DNA of 5,925 nucleotides. Origin: JACJYE01 sp964432875. GTDB lineage: Bacteria > Bacteroidota > Bacteroidia > Chitinophagales > Saprospiraceae. The stretch covers positions 1-5,925 of the forward strand of contig CAYSPJ010000225.1 in the NCBI GenBank assembly GCA_964432875.1, read 5' to 3'. The translations under genes were made by a program, and so were the position numbers. The notes beneath the pieces were generated by a model. It saw only the letters and a list, made by a program, of their open reading frames with translations. It ran no database searches and was not told where the DNA came from. This document shows, one piece after another, positions 5,059-5,925 of this stretch. Each line of letters starts with the position of its first letter. Positions within the stretch are counted from its first letter, which is position 1.

Positions 5059-5868
5059 TCAAAACTCAAAACCCGGCATCATGATCCCCTCTACCAGCCA
5101 TTCGCCCTCTTCCCAGCCTACTTGGCTGACGCCCAGGCCCTCGTAGCGCTCGGGTTCGCCGCCCTGGGCGGGAGTACCTTCCCAGGCGACCAGGAAGAAG
5201 AAGTACATCCCGGCTTCCGTCTGCCTCACCTCCTCCGGCTGGAAGGCGATGGGCTTGATCTCGGCGTAGCGGGCGCGGAAGGCGTGGATGCGCCGCAGCA
5301 CTTCATCCCGACCGATGGCATTTTTCTGATCGCGGCATCGCTCGCTGATCCACTTCCCCTCGAACTCGTGCCCGAGATTGAGCAAATCGAGCAGGGTCTC
5401 TTCCACGTGCTCCCGGATAAACTCCGGCCCGTCGTGACGGAGTTCGCTATAGATGAAGCCATGGATATGCCCTGGCGCCGAATAGTCCGTGACTTCCTGG
5501 TCAAGGAACTCTTCAGTCAGGAAGCGATAATAGCCCCGCGGGCTGAGGTGCTCCGGGCGGTCAATCAGGATGCCGCTTTTGATTAATTGCTCCAGTAAGC
5601 CCTCGATGTGGGCCTCCAGCTCATCTTCAGGCACTTCTTCGCTTGGCGGTAAATCTCCGATCCCGGCAAATTCCCGGATGGGCAGGTGCTGAGCGTTGGC
5701 GTGGGCTTCTTCAAACCTGGCGACATTGTCTAGGAACATGCTTATCAGCTCCGGCGGGGCGTCATCGGAGATGAAGTTGGTCGCATCGTAGTTGAGCTCC
5801 AGGTTGAGGGCTTTGAGTTCGTTTTCGAGGCGCAGCTCGTCTTCAGGCGTTAGTTTTGGGTCTTCCAT
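5059..5868 (-). CDS. Acidic hypothetical protein, possibly with a C-terminal NTF2-like fold
   Basis: A 269-residue soluble protein that I do not recognise. It has no signal peptide, membrane segment or cysteine motif (one Cys, residue 178). The N-terminal 100 residues are strongly acidic and helical (for example EDELRLENELKAL, EDELEAHIEGLLEQL). A middle segment contains GYYRFLTEEFLDQEV and HIHGFIYSELR. The last 55 residues alternate as beta-strands (MYFFFLVAWEG, YEGLGVSQVGW, EGEWLVEGIMMPGF), which resembles the end of SnoaL/NTF2-like domains; this is a weak structural guess. The coding frame is supported by its length, the sensible protein composition, and a promoter placed just before the ATG at 5868. 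It is convergent with the CBS gene, with 6 bp between the stops, and is probably not functionally linked to it. Confidence 0.72.
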   Translation of the reverse strand: MEDPKLTPEDELRLENELKALNLELNYDATNFISDDAPPELISMFLDNVARFEEAHANAQHLPIREFAGIGDLPPSEEVPEDELEAHIEGLLEQLIKSGILIDRPEHLSPRGYYRFLTEEFLDQEVTDYSAPGHIHGFIYSELRHDGPEFIREHVEETLLDLLNLGHEFEGKWISERCRDQKNAIGRDEVLRRIHAFRARYAEIKPIAFQPEEVRQTEAGMYFFFLVAWEGTPAQGGEPERYEGLGVSQVGWEEGEWLVEGIMMPGFEF

Positions 5869-5887
5869 GGTGTGTGGTTTTGAACGA

Positions 5888-5917
5888 TAAATATAAGGAC
5901 TTGCCTAGAAATGTCAA
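5888..5917 (-). promoter_or_regulatory. Bacteroidota-type promoter of the acidic hypothetical gene
   Basis: On the minus strand a TTTTG (5919-5915) is followed by exactly 19 nt and TATATTTA (5895-5888). It differs from TTTG-N19-TAnnTTTG only at the last base. The transcript would start near 5881, about 13 nt before the ATG at 5868, giving a very short leader. This supports the chosen start. Confidence 0.5.
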
Positions 5918-5925
5918 AATAAAAG

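Noticed and set aside
5122..5586. A 154-codon plus-strand frame opposite the acidic hypothetical gene
   Set aside because: The minus-strand frame is longer and has a promoter placed just before its ATG. The plus-strand frame has neither a start signal nor a recognisable fold. A small doubt remains because the minus-strand protein is also unidentified.

Overview
The window looks like a chromosomal segment of a Bacteroidota bacterium with moderately high GC content, possibly of the Saprospiria type. This is an inference. It rests on several matches to the Bacteroidota promoter (TTG, a spacer of about 19-20 nt, then TAnnTTTG), on A-rich rather than Shine-Dalgarno-rich gene starts, and on the character of the small outer-membrane barrel protein and the acidic hypothetical protein. 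I see no tRNA, rRNA, CRISPR array, transposase or integrase.

Layout. Bases 1-361 hold at most the tail of an upstream reading frame (1-132, weak) and then about 230 bp of AT-richer sequence without a convincing gene. Bases 362-1672 (minus) encode RimO, the radical-SAM methylthiotransferase of ribosomal protein S12. Divergent from it, 1739-2437 (plus) encodes a secreted protein that looks like a small outer-membrane beta-barrel. A 210-bp gap follows (2438-2647). It contains a long imperfect palindrome, a second perfect short hairpin, and a very good Bacteroidota-type promoter.

That promoter points into a compact four-gene cassette (2648-5052, plus): two tandem paralogous membrane proteins of the DUF1538 family, a divergent PII-like (GlnB-fold) protein, and a small protein made almost only of a CBS-domain pair. 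The first three genes are tightly spaced or overlapping. The fourth follows after 92 bp that carry a hairpin and a 7-bp tandem repeat. The window ends with a convergent acidic hypothetical protein (5059-5868, minus) that has its own promoter at the right edge.

How the genes may work together. The DUF1538 pair has the look of a two-subunit membrane transporter or channel of unknown substrate. PII-like proteins commonly bind small ligands and dock on transporters, and CBS pairs commonly bind adenine nucleotides. The cassette therefore reads as a membrane transport unit with two separate cytosolic ligand sensors. The PII-like protein has lost the uridylylation tyrosine and the main ATP-phosphate contacts of classical GlnB, so its ligand is probably not the standard ATP/2-oxoglutarate set. 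This cassette is the most interesting content of the window. The rest is ordinary housekeeping or hypothetical sequence.
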